A stretch of 64,000 bases of DNA from assembly GCF_000420725.1 (NCBI RefSeq), contig NZ_ATVM01000001.1, positions 124,001 to 188,000 on the forward strand, read 5' to 3'. Both the position numbers and the translations under genes were made by a program. Below the pieces are notes generated by a model. The model saw nothing but the letters and a program-made list of their open reading frames with translations, did no database searches and was not told where the DNA came from. Origin of the DNA: Marinococcus halotolerans DSM 16375. Its GTDB lineage: Bacteria; Bacillota; Bacilli; Bacillales; Marinococcaceae. Of this stretch, positions 1 to 8,368 are shown in pieces; positions within the stretch are counted from its first letter, which is position 1; the number at the start of each line of letters is the position of its first letter.

Positions 1-693
1 CACAAGCGCCAGCGCCGTTTCAAACTGCCGGTCGTTTAAATCTTTGTAAAACTGGTTCAGCTGCTCTGTTGTAAGCATTCCTTTATACACAATGGTCCGC
101 GAGGACAGGCTTGCAAAATAGAAGCTGTCCTGGTCATGAAGCTTAACTCCGTGCTCATGCTCAGACCGTTTTCTGACAATATACAATTTTCGCTCAAAAT
201 CTTCTCTCGTTTGTACATTTTCCGGGCGTTTAATAAACAGCTGACGTATGGCAGGCATAGCTGAAAGTGCCGCATTTCCAAGCATGGAATCATCAGAAGG
301 CACTTCGCGCCAGCCGAGCAGCGGAAGCCCCTCTTCTTTCACCATTTTTTCGATGGCCTGTTCGCACTGCGCGCGACGGGTGTTATCTACAGGCAGAAAC
401 AGCATTCCCACCCCGTAATCACCTTCCTCCGGCAGTGAAAAACCAAGCTCATTTTCTTTATTTTTAAAGAAACGGTGTGGGATTTGCAGAAGCATTCCAG
501 CGCCGTCCCCAGTATTTACTTCATCTCCCTGGCCGCCGCGGTGGTCCAGGTTTCTTAAAATTTGCAATCCTTTTTCGACAATGTCATGTGACTTTTTCCC
601 TTTAATATCCGCAAGAAAGCCAATTCCACAGTTATCCTTTTCAAACTGGGAGTCATACAAGCCTTCTTTATAATTTTTTCTAGGCAATAACAT
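1..693 (-). CDS. gltA: glutamate synthase (NADPH) large subunit, N-terminal 231 residues
   Basis: The gene runs off the left edge of the window, so only the start is seen. The N-terminal glutaminase (class II amidotransferase) domain is clear: KDNCGIGF places the catalytic cysteine at residue 22 after a short propeptide, as in GltA/GltB proteins, and NLDHRGG follows near residue 46. The family makes two glutamates from glutamine and 2-oxoglutarate. The ATG at 693 follows a GGTGGAGAGGGG ribosome site. Upstream are a sigma-A-like promoter (745-773) and an imperfect cre site (798-812). No gltC regulator lies beside it, unlike B. subtilis. The name follows B. subtilis usage (gltB in enterics). 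Confidence 0.93.
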   Translation of the reverse strand, partial: MLLPRKNYKEGLYDSQFEKDNCGIGFLADIKGKKSHDIVEKGLQILRNLDHRGGQGDEVNTGDGAGMLLQIPHRFFKNKENELGFSLPEEGDYGVGMLFLPVDNTRRAQCEQAIEKMVKEEGLPLLGWREVPSDDSMLGNAALSAMPAIRQLFIKRPENVQTREDFERKLYIVRKRSEHEHGVKLHDQDSFYFASLSSRTIVYKGMLTTEQLNQFYKDLNDRQFETALALV

Positions 694-744
694 ATACCCC
701 TCTCCACCTCTCTCCATGGTGTCCAAATTTAAATTGGTTTGCAT

Positions 745-773
745 ATTATATCATTTTTCTAAACATTCGACAA
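745..773 (-). promoter_or_regulatory. putative sigma-A promoter of gltA
   Basis: On the minus strand TTGTCG (773-768) and a perfect TATAAT (750-745) are 17 bp apart, about 50 bp upstream of the gltA ATG. Identified by eye. Confidence 0.6.
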
Positions 774-797
774 ATTAAGATTTGAGTTTCACTAGTC

Positions 798-812
798 ATG
801 TAAACGCTTATA
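798..812. promoter_or_regulatory. imperfect cre-like (CcpA) site upstream of gltA
   Basis: ATGTAAACGCTTATA matches the 15-base cre consensus WTGNAANCGNWNNCW at 14 positions; the C at position 14 is T. It is centred about 67 bp upstream of the expected gltA transcription start, a position from which CcpA can activate. Inference only. Confidence 0.35.
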
Positions 813-883
813 GGCAGGCCTGCAGGCTTTTATTCTTTTAACACTTTTTATATTCATACGCTTTAAAGAATAAATATTCAACC

Positions 884-1636
884 TTATACATGCCATTCAT
901 AATGGCTGGTGCCGACCCGGGCGTCTGTCATCCGTTCGAGCATCGTAATTTTTCCGTCTTTTCGTACAATAAACATAGTCTGGCATCTCGTTTTGTATTC
1001 GGGGAGATCAATAAACATCGAGGAGAGCTGTTTCTCAAGCTGTTTGTCTATTCCTGTATCAGGAAGATCCTGGTCGGCGGCTGGCTCTGCATTTTGCATT
1101 GCTTTAAAAAAGGCGTCATGGTTGAGCGTGTTCCCTGAGGAAGCAAGCAGTGTTTCCACATGTTTTTTTGCTTTTTCGACCTTCGGCCACGGCGTGTTCA
1201 AAGATGCATTACTAAGCGCTTGAACACCGGGGGCAAGACGCTCTGCATGCGGCCCTTCCTTGTGATTATGTAAATAAAACAATTCCTTATCTGAACCGGC
1301 AATCATATTAAACCCTCTGTATTCGTTCCGTTCTCTTTCCACCACTTCAAGTGCCTGCTTCGTTTCGCCCCGCAAAAATCGCAGCGGCAGATGCCCGCGT
1401 GATTTCTCCCCGGCTTCCATACCCGGCCTGCGGATATTTGTTACAGCTGCAAACCGTCCGGAAAGACTGCCTCCCATCCATGTACCGCCCTGCTGTAAAT
1501 CCTTCCCCGCCACGATGCCTTCTCCCTGCCATTTATGAAGGCGTTCAGTCGGCCGCTCTAAAAACTCATCCCGGTTAGAAACTACGACAAGCGGAAACCA
1601 TGGATGCATCTGATACGCAAAAGCAATTAAACACAT
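884..1636 (-). CDS. NRDE (TANGO2-like) family protein
   Basis: This 250-residue protein begins MCLIAFAY and has the diagnostic SNRDEF motif near residue 20, followed by a GGTWMG segment near residue 50. This is the NRDE/TANGO2 family, whose N-terminal Cys2 resembles an Ntn-hydrolase nucleophile. In eukaryotes TANGO2 is linked to haem and lipid handling; the bacterial role is not settled. It is a single gene between gltA and the divergent telA unit. A possible promoter is TTGAAA (1761-1756), 16 bp, TATAGA (1739-1734). Family assignment is firm, function unknown. Confidence 0.85.
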   Translation of the reverse strand: MCLIAFAYQMHPWFPLVVVSNRDEFLERPTERLHKWQGEGIVAGKDLQQGGTWMGGSLSGRFAAVTNIRRPGMEAGEKSRGHLPLRFLRGETKQALEVVERERNEYRGFNMIAGSDKELFYLHNHKEGPHAERLAPGVQALSNASLNTPWPKVEKAKKHVETLLASSGNTLNHDAFFKAMQNAEPAADQDLPDTGIDKQLEKQLSSMFIDLPEYKTRCQTMFIVRKDGKITMLERMTDARVGTSHYEWHV

Positions 1637-1946
1637 GCCATTCGTTCCTTTCTTCTTTCAGCGGACCATCCCTGCAAGCTGGAGCTGATTTGTCTTTAGC
1701 CGCTTTCATTTTGTGTATAGAGCATATACTGCTTCTATAATATGTTACAAAAAATTTTCAAAATTGCAAAGTAAAATGATTTATTCTGTTCATCCGGAAA
1801 CCTCTTTTTCCAATGGACATTTTTTTACTATTGCCCGCTCTAATGCTAAACTGTAAGTATTATACTTCCTATTTATAAACTATTGTTAATGATCATACGA
1901 TATATAAGTAAAGGCCCCGCCGAATTCACTATGAGGAGGAATCCGT
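1637..1946. other. divergent intergenic region, NRDE gene / telA
   Basis: This 310-bp AT-rich gap holds a possible minus-strand promoter for the NRDE gene (TTGAAA 1761-1756 and TATAGA 1739-1734, spacer 16) and, at its right end, the strong GAGGAGG ribosome site of telA. A TATACT at 1861-1866 could be the telA -10, but I see no matching -35 and no clear ECF sigma motif. No RNA gene or small ORF with a ribosome site was seen. Confidence 0.45.
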
Positions 1947-3002
1947 ATGACTGATGAGCCCAACACAAATCAAGAAGATTTAACTCCCTCCACAAACGAA
2001 GGGAAAAGCAAGCAAGAAGCTGAAAAATTCATTGAACGCTTCAAAAATGAAAAAGATACAGACCAGCTCGTAAGTACTCTCGGCGGTCTAGGGGAAGCTG
2101 AGCAGCGCAAAGCCGGCGACTCCCTTGAAGCATTGAAGCGTCCTGTCCGGGAAATGATGGATCAAAAAGACAATGAGCTTCCCGATAAGCTTCATGAATT
2201 AAAAACGGTGGTCGGCGAACTTGAACCGGAATATTTGAAAGAAGGCCGCCTGCAGAAAACGATGAACAAAATTTTACGCCGCGACCCGGTTGAACAATAC
2301 GCGAAAAAGTACGAAACAGTGGAATCCCAGGTGGACAATATTATTCACGGCCTACTCGCCGGCCGGGACAAGCTGCAGGAAGACAACGTCATGCTTGAAG
2401 AATTAAAAGAAACGGCCATTAAGCGCATTGATGAGCTAGAAACGCAGATTGAAACCGGCAAACAGCTGAATTCCATGCTTGAGGAAGAAATGCTCGAGGA
2501 ACAATGGCGCGACAACCCGGCCGCTATTCAAAAAGGACAGCAGAAAGTAATATCCCGGGTAAAAAATATGACCCAGGCGGTTATGGTCCTTCAGCAGTCG
2601 ATTGCTTCAATCGACCTGATTGTCGATAACAACGGAAAGCTTGAAGAAGCGATTTTTAACGCCATTACCATGACGAAAAACATCGTTACCGTCACCGCTT
2701 CCATCCAGCTTGCTCTTGGCAATCAGCGGAAAGTGATCAACGCGGTGCAGAGCGTCAACGAATCTACTGAAAATATGCTCACCAACAATGCACGCATGCT
2801 GAAAGAAAACACGGCCGACACCCTGAAGACACTCGAAGAACCGGCTATTGCTCTTGAAACGTTCCAGCAGGCTTATCAGGATGTGTACGAAGCCATCCAG
2901 ATGACGGAGCAGTCCAATGAACGTATTGTCGCCTCAAGTAAACAGTTCATTTCCGAAATGGATGAATTAAACAAGCAGATGAAACACAAATTGTTAAACT
3001 GA
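1947..3002 (+). CDS. TelA/YaaN/YceH-family toxic anion resistance protein
   Basis: A 351-residue, almost wholly helical, charged protein with the features of the TelA (KlaA) family: the segment LKTVVGELEP near residue 90, KILRRDPVEQY near 110-125, and a long C-terminal coiled-coil region. Family members are tied to tellurite or bacteriocin resistance and in B. subtilis (YceH, YaaN) to envelope stress, but no biochemical activity is established. The ATG follows GAGGAGG. It heads a plus-strand unit with two genes I do not recognise; the next one may act as the XpaC-like partner that often accompanies TelA. Confidence 0.9.
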   Translation: MTDEPNTNQEDLTPSTNEGKSKQEAEKFIERFKNEKDTDQLVSTLGGLGEAEQRKAGDSLEALKRPVREMMDQKDNELPDKLHELKTVVGELEPEYLKEGRLQKTMNKILRRDPVEQYAKKYETVESQVDNIIHGLLAGRDKLQEDNVMLEELKETAIKRIDELETQIETGKQLNSMLEEEMLEEQWRDNPAAIQKGQQKVISRVKNMTQAVMVLQQSIASIDLIVDNNGKLEEAIFNAITMTKNIVTVTASIQLALGNQRKVINAVQSVNESTENMLTNNARMLKENTADTLKTLEEPAIALETFQQAYQDVYEAIQMTEQSNERIVASSKQFISEMDELNKQMKHKLLN

Positions 3003-3032
3003 TAGATACCAACGTATAGGACGGTGAATCCC

Positions 3033-3944
3033 TTGGCTAACAGATGGTTCGAACATCCCTGGGTTGAACGCTTCCTGCCGGACCATATGCGCCCGGTGGA
3101 TGATCATATCTTCTCCGACAGCCACGGATTGTTTATCGTGGAGGAAATGGAAGCCGCGATCGACCGGGTGATTGCCCGCGCGGATGAACTCCGGCAGTCC
3201 AAGCGCCTGAAACGCGAAAATGAACTTTTTTTGTTCCGTATGAAGCTGACCGCCCGGCGTATCCGCATTACAAGCTTTGAAAAAGAGCGGTCGCAGGCGG
3301 CCATTCAAAAAACAGTGACGATTGACTACGTACGAAGTACTGACAGCCACACCCCGGCTTTTTTGCGGGAAGCGCTGGTGCATTATATGAAAAACGGAAA
3401 AATGCATGCCCGCAATATTGAAAAATCGTCCTACTTTCAGCATATTTTCCGCAAGCTTGAAGTGCTCGATTACACCCTTCAGGGCCGGGCGCCCCGGGAC
3501 ATTCAGCTGCAGACAGCCGAACCGGTTCAGAAAGAGGAAGTGCCGGAAGACGAGCCAGTAAAATGGCATAAAGCACTCGACCGGTTTCATCAGCACTATG
3601 TGAAACAAAAGGGCAGCCTCCCGGCAGACATTCATCAGGAGCTGCAGCAGATCGACAGCGAGCTTGAGGAGCTGCGCTCTTCGCCCTCCCTGCAGTTTGA
3701 TGTGGAGGATGAGTATTTGGTCGAGCGGATGCTGGGCCGTGAAATACCGGACCTGATCGAAACGTACAGGCTGCTTGAACCGAAGCACCGCAGCGAACAG
3801 CACGGCGCTCTGCTGCAGGCGCTTGAAGCGATGCGCGGGCGGATCAGCTCGCTGCGCATGGAACAAAACAATGTGCACGCCCGGAAAATGCGTCAGCTGT
3901 TAAAGGTGAACGAAAAAAGATATCGTCAGGAAAAGAAATTTTAA
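3033..3944 (+). CDS. uncharacterised helical protein, telA neighbour (possible XpaC-like partner)
   Basis: I do not recognise this 303-residue protein. It is soluble-looking, with no membrane segment or signal peptide, and mostly helical. A basic N-terminal half (residues 1-150) is followed by an acidic linker and a C-terminal helical part (about 190-303) ending in repeated K/R/Q. That part, with its pattern of a proline-led helix, paired helices and a KVNEKRY tail, loosely recalls the C-terminal region of XpaC, the usual TelA partner, but the membrane part of XpaC is absent. I chose the TTG at 3033 because GGACGGTGA is well spaced for it; the in-frame GTG at 3024 lies inside that ribosome site. 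It lies 30 bp after telA, 21 bp before the next gene. Confidence 0.7.
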   Translation: MANRWFEHPWVERFLPDHMRPVDDHIFSDSHGLFIVEEMEAAIDRVIARADELRQSKRLKRENELFLFRMKLTARRIRITSFEKERSQAAIQKTVTIDYVRSTDSHTPAFLREALVHYMKNGKMHARNIEKSSYFQHIFRKLEVLDYTLQGRAPRDIQLQTAEPVQKEEVPEDEPVKWHKALDRFHQHYVKQKGSLPADIHQELQQIDSELEELRSSPSLQFDVEDEYLVERMLGREIPDLIETYRLLEPKHRSEQHGALLQALEAMRGRISSLRMEQNNVHARKMRQLLKVNEKRYRQEKKF

Positions 3945-3965
3945 AGGGATAAAGCGAGGTCCATT

Positions 3966-4928
3966 ATGAAACGACAAGAAGCATTCGAGCATCAAGGCCG
4001 CCCCGTGGTTGTCGATTACGGCAGATCCGGGGCCTATTACGGTATTTTAGAGCAGACATCCGCCGCTCCCAGGAAAATTTGGGAAGGGCATGTCCGGATT
4101 CAGCAGGCCCACCGCCTTCCGGAGGTGGCAAAAAAAGAAGCGGTGCATGAATTTAACCTCGAAACCATTATTGTCCCGGGAACTAAAATTTACGCTGCTG
4201 ACGACCGTACCTCTGCTTCCTACGAGCATTCCGTCGTACAGCTGCTTGAAAAAGAGATCTCTTCGCCACTCGTCTCCTATAGCGATAAAAAAGAATGGAA
4301 GCGCCTGCTGCATTCTCTTTCCGTTACTTTTACACCGGAACCAAAAGAGCCTCAGGAAGAATCTTATATTTATTATGAAATTCACCGCTCACGGGGAAAC
4401 GTATTTCTCAGGGAGGTACCGGACGGCCAGGCCCTTGACATTGAAGACTGCCCGTTTGAACTCGAAATTTCTCCTGCCGGTCTGCCCTGGCGCCGCGCGG
4501 TCCATTATTACGATATGTATTTCCGTAACGACCACGGCCAGATATTCGAGCTGCAGGAGCATGACCATGTCCGCATTCACAGTGATCAATTCCGGCCGTT
4601 TGCCATCTTTTTAAATGAGCTTGAAGATCCTTCCCGCTACAGCCTGGTTAAAAATATTCATTCCAACGGATTCAGCAAAGACGATCTGGTTGAATGCCAT
4701 AACCATCTGCTGTATCAATTAATGCAGGAACCCGAAGAAACTTCTTTTACCGGAGTAAATTTTCTCTATTTCCGAAAACAGCAGTCCGTACTCATCGTGC
4801 AGCACCATTATGAACGGACTCTGCACGCAGACGACGAGGACTATGTGTTCGACCGTTTTGAAATTACGACCGATAAGGGCGCGCGCAACCTGTTTATCTA
4901 TACAAACTCGTTTGCCCGGGGGCAGTAA
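3966..4928 (+). CDS. uncharacterised protein, third gene of the telA unit
   Basis: I do not recognise this 320-residue protein with certainty. It begins MKRQEAFEHQGRPVVVDYG and looks like a soluble alpha/beta protein: beta-rich N-terminal 60 residues (VVDYGRSGAYYGIL, then a WEGHVRI strand), an acidic middle, and a C-terminal region rich in aromatic and histidine residues (QHHYERTLHADDEDYVFDRFE near 275-295). There are no membrane segments and no obvious catalytic motif. Several Bacillaceae DUF proteins start with a similar layout, but I cannot name one safely. It follows its neighbour by 21 bp and ends just before a strong bidirectional terminator, so it closes the telA unit. Confidence 0.7.
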   Translation: MKRQEAFEHQGRPVVVDYGRSGAYYGILEQTSAAPRKIWEGHVRIQQAHRLPEVAKKEAVHEFNLETIIVPGTKIYAADDRTSASYEHSVVQLLEKEISSPLVSYSDKKEWKRLLHSLSVTFTPEPKEPQEESYIYYEIHRSRGNVFLREVPDGQALDIEDCPFELEISPAGLPWRRAVHYYDMYFRNDHGQIFELQEHDHVRIHSDQFRPFAIFLNELEDPSRYSLVKNIHSNGFSKDDLVECHNHLLYQLMQEPEETSFTGVNFLYFRKQQSVLIVQHHYERTLHADDEDYVFDRFEITTDKGARNLFIYTNSFARGQ

Positions 4929-4941
4929 CCACCCACTATGC

Positions 4942-4977
4942 AAAAAGGCTTTTGAACCGAGGTTCAAAAGCCTTTTT
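4942..4977. terminator. bidirectional Rho-independent terminator, telA unit / ydbT
   Basis: A perfect 17-bp stem (4942-4958 with 4961-4977) has a 2-base gap at its centre, with A5 on one side and T5 on the other, so it can stop transcription on both strands. The ydbT stop codon (4966-4964) lies inside the stem. Confidence 0.92.
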
Positions 4978-6439
4978 CCTGTGTTTTTTCCTCCTGGTCC
5001 CATGTTTTCTGATACCAGGAAAAATAGGCTGCTTCCTCCTTTTCATCCACATCCCGTAAATAAACCGTCCGCCCGGTGACGCTGCTGATGACTGAAGCCG
5101 AAACCGTATACAGCCTCCGTCTCCGCTGGAAAAAAGACTGTGTGTTTTCCAAATATTGAATCCGTCGTTTAGGGACAAAATTATAAATGGCACTCCAGGC
5201 CCTTTCCCGGACAATCAGCTGCTTTTCTTCCACCTTCATTCCCGAGCCTCTATAGCATATCCAGCCCCACCAGGTGAAAAACAGCGGCACTGCTGCAGCT
5301 GCCCACCCGTAGGGCACCCAGATGGCCGTGGGGATAAATACCAGCCACCAAAAAACCGATGCCCGGAACATATATCTTCTCGCCGCCCGTTTTGGCAGTT
5401 TGTTTATCTTTTCCGGAATCAGGGCCGTATCATCAATTTGCTCCATAAAGGTATGTAGCTGCTTTTGGTGAATCAATGGCAGCAGCATGATCGAATTCTG
5501 GCCCCGTTCGGTGCTTCCACCGGCACTGTCGATATAAACTGCCCACATGCCGAGCGCCTGTCTGGCCGGGTTACTGATAAAACGTATACACGTAATCCGG
5601 TGCATCTGAAGCGTAATCTGCTTTCGTTCGAGGAGTCCCCACGTGATTTCAAGATCATTCCCAGTGCGGTTCACCTTGAAATTACCGTGCTGAACGAGCG
5701 TCCATGCCGACGAAACGAGCCAGCTGAGCAGCGCTGTCACCAGCAGCCCCCCGATAATAAACCAGTAGCTGAGCTCAATCAAAACGCCAATCGACTGCTC
5801 GACCCACGCATCCGGAAGAAAATTTCCCACCTGGGAATACAGGCCGGCAAGAGCCGCAAAAATAATACCCGCCCGGCCGGAGGTAAGCCCGGCCGTGAAA
5901 ATGGTGCGCATCGGCACATTCCAGGAAAACGACGGTTCTGCCGGTTCTGCGGCTATGCCGTCCCCGGAAAGATCTTCTGTTTCTTCATCAGCTGCATGAG
6001 AAGATTTTTGAATCAGCGCCGCCTGTATAATATCTGCCTCTTCCCGGCGCATCGCCTGAACCGAAGCCTCCGCTTCTGCGCCTCCGCCTGCTGTTTCAAT
6101 ATTAAGACGGACCAGACCGAACATCCGCTGGATGATACCGGCAGTGATATCTACCGACTGGACACGCTGGCTGCGGATGAATCGTTCTTTTTTCACGAAA
6201 ATGCCGTAATGGATCTGAAGCTCCCGCTCAATCAAACGGTAACGAAAAAAGATCCATTTCATAATGCTGCTGATGACGATGAACAGCACTAACAGTAAAA
6301 AGATCCAGTTAACTGGAAGCGGCCCGGAAGCGGTACCGCCAGCAAAAAATGTAATAATAAGCGGAAAAAGAAAATCCTTCAGCTGCCGGAAAAATACGGT
6401 GACAATGGCTGCCGGATGCATTCGTCTCCATTCATTCAT
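4964..6439 (-). CDS. ydbT: YdbT-like membrane protein with bacterial PH domains
   Basis: At 491 residues it is close to B. subtilis YdbT (about 493). Pairs of hydrophobic segments (near residues 20-60, 170-240 and 360-400) alternate with bPH2 (YdbS-like) domains, each opening with a short motif such as YRLIERELQIHYGIF and later RSQRVQSVD or LQMHRITCIR. In B. subtilis the sigma-W-controlled ydbST pair protects against antimicrobial peptides. I chose the ATG at 6439, which overlaps the ydbS stop by 8 bp; ATGs at 6445 and 6448 are also possible. Its stop codon lies in the terminator stem. It is the last gene of ypgR-orf69-ydbS-ydbT. Confidence 0.88.
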   Translation of the reverse strand: MNEWRRMHPAAIVTVFFRQLKDFLFPLIITFFAGGTASGPLPVNWIFLLLVLFIVISSIMKWIFFRYRLIERELQIHYGIFVKKERFIRSQRVQSVDITAGIIQRMFGLVRLNIETAGGGAEAEASVQAMRREEADIIQAALIQKSSHAADEETEDLSGDGIAAEPAEPSFSWNVPMRTIFTAGLTSGRAGIIFAALAGLYSQVGNFLPDAWVEQSIGVLIELSYWFIIGGLLVTALLSWLVSSAWTLVQHGNFKVNRTGNDLEITWGLLERKQITLQMHRITCIRFISNPARQALGMWAVYIDSAGGSTERGQNSIMLLPLIHQKQLHTFMEQIDDTALIPEKINKLPKRAARRYMFRASVFWWLVFIPTAIWVPYGWAAAAVPLFFTWWGWICYRGSGMKVEEKQLIVRERAWSAIYNFVPKRRIQYLENTQSFFQRRRRLYTVSASVISSVTGRTVYLRDVDEKEEAAYFSWYQKTWDQEEKTQEKGF

Positions 6440-6953
6440 CGTCATCATCCGTCCCTGCCAAAAAGGCGATCCGGTTGCGCAGCTCCGGTGCCGTCTCTTC
6501 TTTAAGCGCTGGAATTTCATGCATTCCGGCTGCGGTGGAAATAGTCACCGCGGAAAGCCCGTACCGCTTGTATATTGGCCCCTGGGCTGTATCCACGTGC
6601 TGAATGCGCACCATGGGAATCAATACGTGTTTAGAAATAATCACACCGTACTGAAGCTCTACCTCTGTTTCATACACCTCGTAGCGCCAGCGCTGCCATT
6701 GCCATTTCGGCAGCACCCATGCGTACCAGACAGAAAAACAAATTAAAAATCCCAGGATGGCGCCAAGAACCCACCGGGCCCATTCGGGCCATCCGAACCA
6801 GAAGGCAAGCACAAGTAAAGCAAAAGGGATGAAAGAAACAATGGTCATTTCAATCATCCCCTTGAAACGCCAGACCGTCAGCGCATCTTCAGATATGCGC
6901 TGCGACGGCGCCGGCCTTGTTACATTTTCTTCCCCATAGATGCCGTCATTCAT
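6432..6953 (-). CDS. ydbS: YdbS-like membrane protein, bacterial PH domain
   Basis: This 173-residue protein has two adjacent membrane helices (about residues 38-80) followed by one bPH2 domain: YEVYETEVELQYGVI, then RIQHVDTAQGPIYKRYGL, the hallmark of YdbS. The family works with the larger YdbT, encoded directly downstream with an 8-bp overlap, in tolerance to membrane-active peptides (known for B. subtilis). The ATG overlaps the stop of the upstream 69-residue gene (ATGA), indicating translational coupling. The N-terminal 25 residues are polar and the C-terminus ends in five acidic residues. Confidence 0.88.
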   Translation of the reverse strand: MNDGIYGEENVTRPAPSQRISEDALTVWRFKGMIEMTIVSFIPFALLVLAFWFGWPEWARWVLGAILGFLICFSVWYAWVLPKWQWQRWRYEVYETEVELQYGVIISKHVLIPMVRIQHVDTAQGPIYKRYGLSAVTISTAAGMHEIPALKEETAPELRNRIAFLAGTDDDDE

Positions 6954-7159
6954 TCCTCATCCTCCACGTAAATAATCGTGACTCCTTCATCCTGCAGCAC
7001 CTTCAGCACTGCGTCGTTCAGTGTTTCATCACGAAGAAGGCCGAGAGAAGCGGCCAGCTCAAGCTCTTTTAAATCGCCATTTTCAGCGTCCTCAATCAGC
7101 TCGAGCACTTCCTCCATATTTCGTTCTTCAAGCTGCTGTCGTACTTCTGCTTTCGTCAT
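6950..7159 (-). CDS. small acidic protein resembling sigma-70 region 1.1
   Basis: This 69-residue protein is very acidic and predicted helical. Its second half (ELELAASLGLLRDETLN, then LQDEGVTIIYVEDEE) follows the pattern of sigma-70 region 1.1: helices with L..AA..G.L, a degenerate helix, then a D/E-G-V strand and an acidic tail, as in the start of SigA. It is not attached to any sigma factor. A GGGAAGGAG site precedes the ATG. It lies 24 bp after ypgR and overlaps ydbS by 4 bp. The resemblance is by eye only; the function is unknown. The operon position makes it real. Confidence 0.75.
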   Translation of the reverse strand: MTKAEVRQQLEERNMEEVLELIEDAENGDLKELELAASLGLLRDETLNDAVLKVLQDEGVTIIYVEDEE

Positions 7160-7183
7160 CGTTCAGGCTCCTTCCCTTCTCTT

Positions 7184-8323
7184 TTACGACCGGGGCTTTC
7201 GCTCCTGCTCCATTTTCTCACTCATCTGCTTCCAGATGGACCCTTTTGCTTCTTTCCCGCCTTCAATTCGTTTCAGTGCGAGCTTAATCTGCAGATCCAC
7301 TTCAAATTCCGGGTCCCCGTCGGCTTCTTTTAAAGCCTCCACGGCGGAACTGTCACCGACTTCATATAAAAACATTGCCGCACGCCAGCGCACCAGCTTA
7401 TTTTTGTCCTTCAGCGCTTCAATCATGTCAGGGATGCCCGCGGGGTCCCCCAAATCAGAATACGTGTCTGCTGCTGTTCTCCGCACGGTTACAGACGGAT
7501 CCTGCATCGCTTTTTGGAGGTCTGGAAGCACCTTGGAATCTTCAAGCATTCCTAGATACACGACCGCCAGCCGGCGGATGGCCGGTTTTTCATCTGCAAG
7601 TCCTTTTTGTATAACCGGGAGGTCTTCCATGGATGGATCCATCTGGTCAAAAGCCGCATAGCGCTGTTTCCAGTCCGGCTCCTCCATCATATCCATCGTT
7701 ACTTTTTTAAACTTTGGCTCGGTGTTTTCTGCTTCCGGTGTATTTGCGATCCGGACCAGGCGTTTTAGCCGCTCGTCCGGGTAAGCAGCAGCAATTTCCT
7801 CTGCCATCTCGCTGCCAATCTGTTCGAGATCCTGGCCGTAACGAACCCCGTAGTCCTCCCATTTGCGCTGCATCACGATGTTATCGTCTTCAAGCTGGGC
7901 TTCAAACGCAGCGGTCTGAAAACGCTCCGGCAGGCCCTGACGTTTTTCTTCCTCGCCGGACAATAGTTTTATCTGCATCGGTATGTTTTTAAACATCTGT
8001 ACCTGTGCCTGTACCTCCCCGAACGCCTCCTGCGGCTCCTCCGGCTCTTCGGCCGGCTTCTCCACCTCTTCGCCGAATGCCTGGCGCACCTGGGGCAGCA
8101 GCTGCTCCCAGTCGGCTTTTGGATGACGCTCGAGGGCCATAAAGTCAGCGACGTGATACACACCTTTAATGCCTTCGATCTCCAGCAGCCGCTGGATCGG
8201 CGCCGGAGCTTCTTCTTTATTTTCGGGTTTATAATTGCCTGTCGTTCCGGCGGGCAGCGTTTCGTTAACATTCAGCTTCATCGTATGAGGACTCGGTGTT
8301 GGCTCAATGGATGTAATATGCAT
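7184..8323 (-). CDS. ypgR: YpgR / conserved virulence factor C family: Nfu N-terminal domain plus HEAT repeats
   Basis: The 379-residue protein starts MHITSIEPTPSPHTMKLNVN, the signature of the Nfu/NifU N-terminal scaffold domain (residues 1-90). After an acidic linker with a PEEPQEAFGE stretch, residues about 225-350 form HEAT-like repeats (RRLAVVYLGMLEDSKVLPDL, VRRTAADTYSDLGD, VRWRAAMFLYEVGD). This layout is that of CvfC in staphylococci and YpgR in B. subtilis; the molecular role is unknown, with iron-sulfur handling and stress adaptation suggested by the domains. The ATG at 8323 follows AAAGGAGAGAG; longer in-frame starts would cross the promoter. Confidence 0.88.
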   Translation of the reverse strand: MHITSIEPTPSPHTMKLNVNETLPAGTTGNYKPENKEEAPAPIQRLLEIEGIKGVYHVADFMALERHPKADWEQLLPQVRQAFGEEVEKPAEEPEEPQEAFGEVQAQVQMFKNIPMQIKLLSGEEEKRQGLPERFQTAAFEAQLEDDNIVMQRKWEDYGVRYGQDLEQIGSEMAEEIAAAYPDERLKRLVRIANTPEAENTEPKFKKVTMDMMEEPDWKQRYAAFDQMDPSMEDLPVIQKGLADEKPAIRRLAVVYLGMLEDSKVLPDLQKAMQDPSVTVRRTAADTYSDLGDPAGIPDMIEALKDKNKLVRWRAAMFLYEVGDSSAVEALKEADGDPEFEVDLQIKLALKRIEGGKEAKGSIWKQMSEKMEQERKPRS

Positions 8324-8368
8324 GGTCAATCTCTCTCCTTTAAAATAACGTCCCAATTTGCACGTCTG

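Noticed and set aside
814-830. GC-rich palindromes (GCAGGCCTGC/GCCTGCAGGC) between gltA and the NRDE gene, considered as a terminator
   Set aside because: The palindromes have no room for a loop and overlap one another; without a clear stem-loop I do not call a terminator.
2994-3878. Long open frame antisense to the second gene of the telA unit
   Set aside because: No ribosome site, composition of a reverse-strand shadow, and the sense frame has clean spacing and start signals in its operon.
5465-6292. 275-codon plus-strand open frame across ydbT
   Set aside because: Antisense to a clear YdbT with bPH2 motifs; product rich in Arg/His/Pro/Cys without any recognisable pattern.
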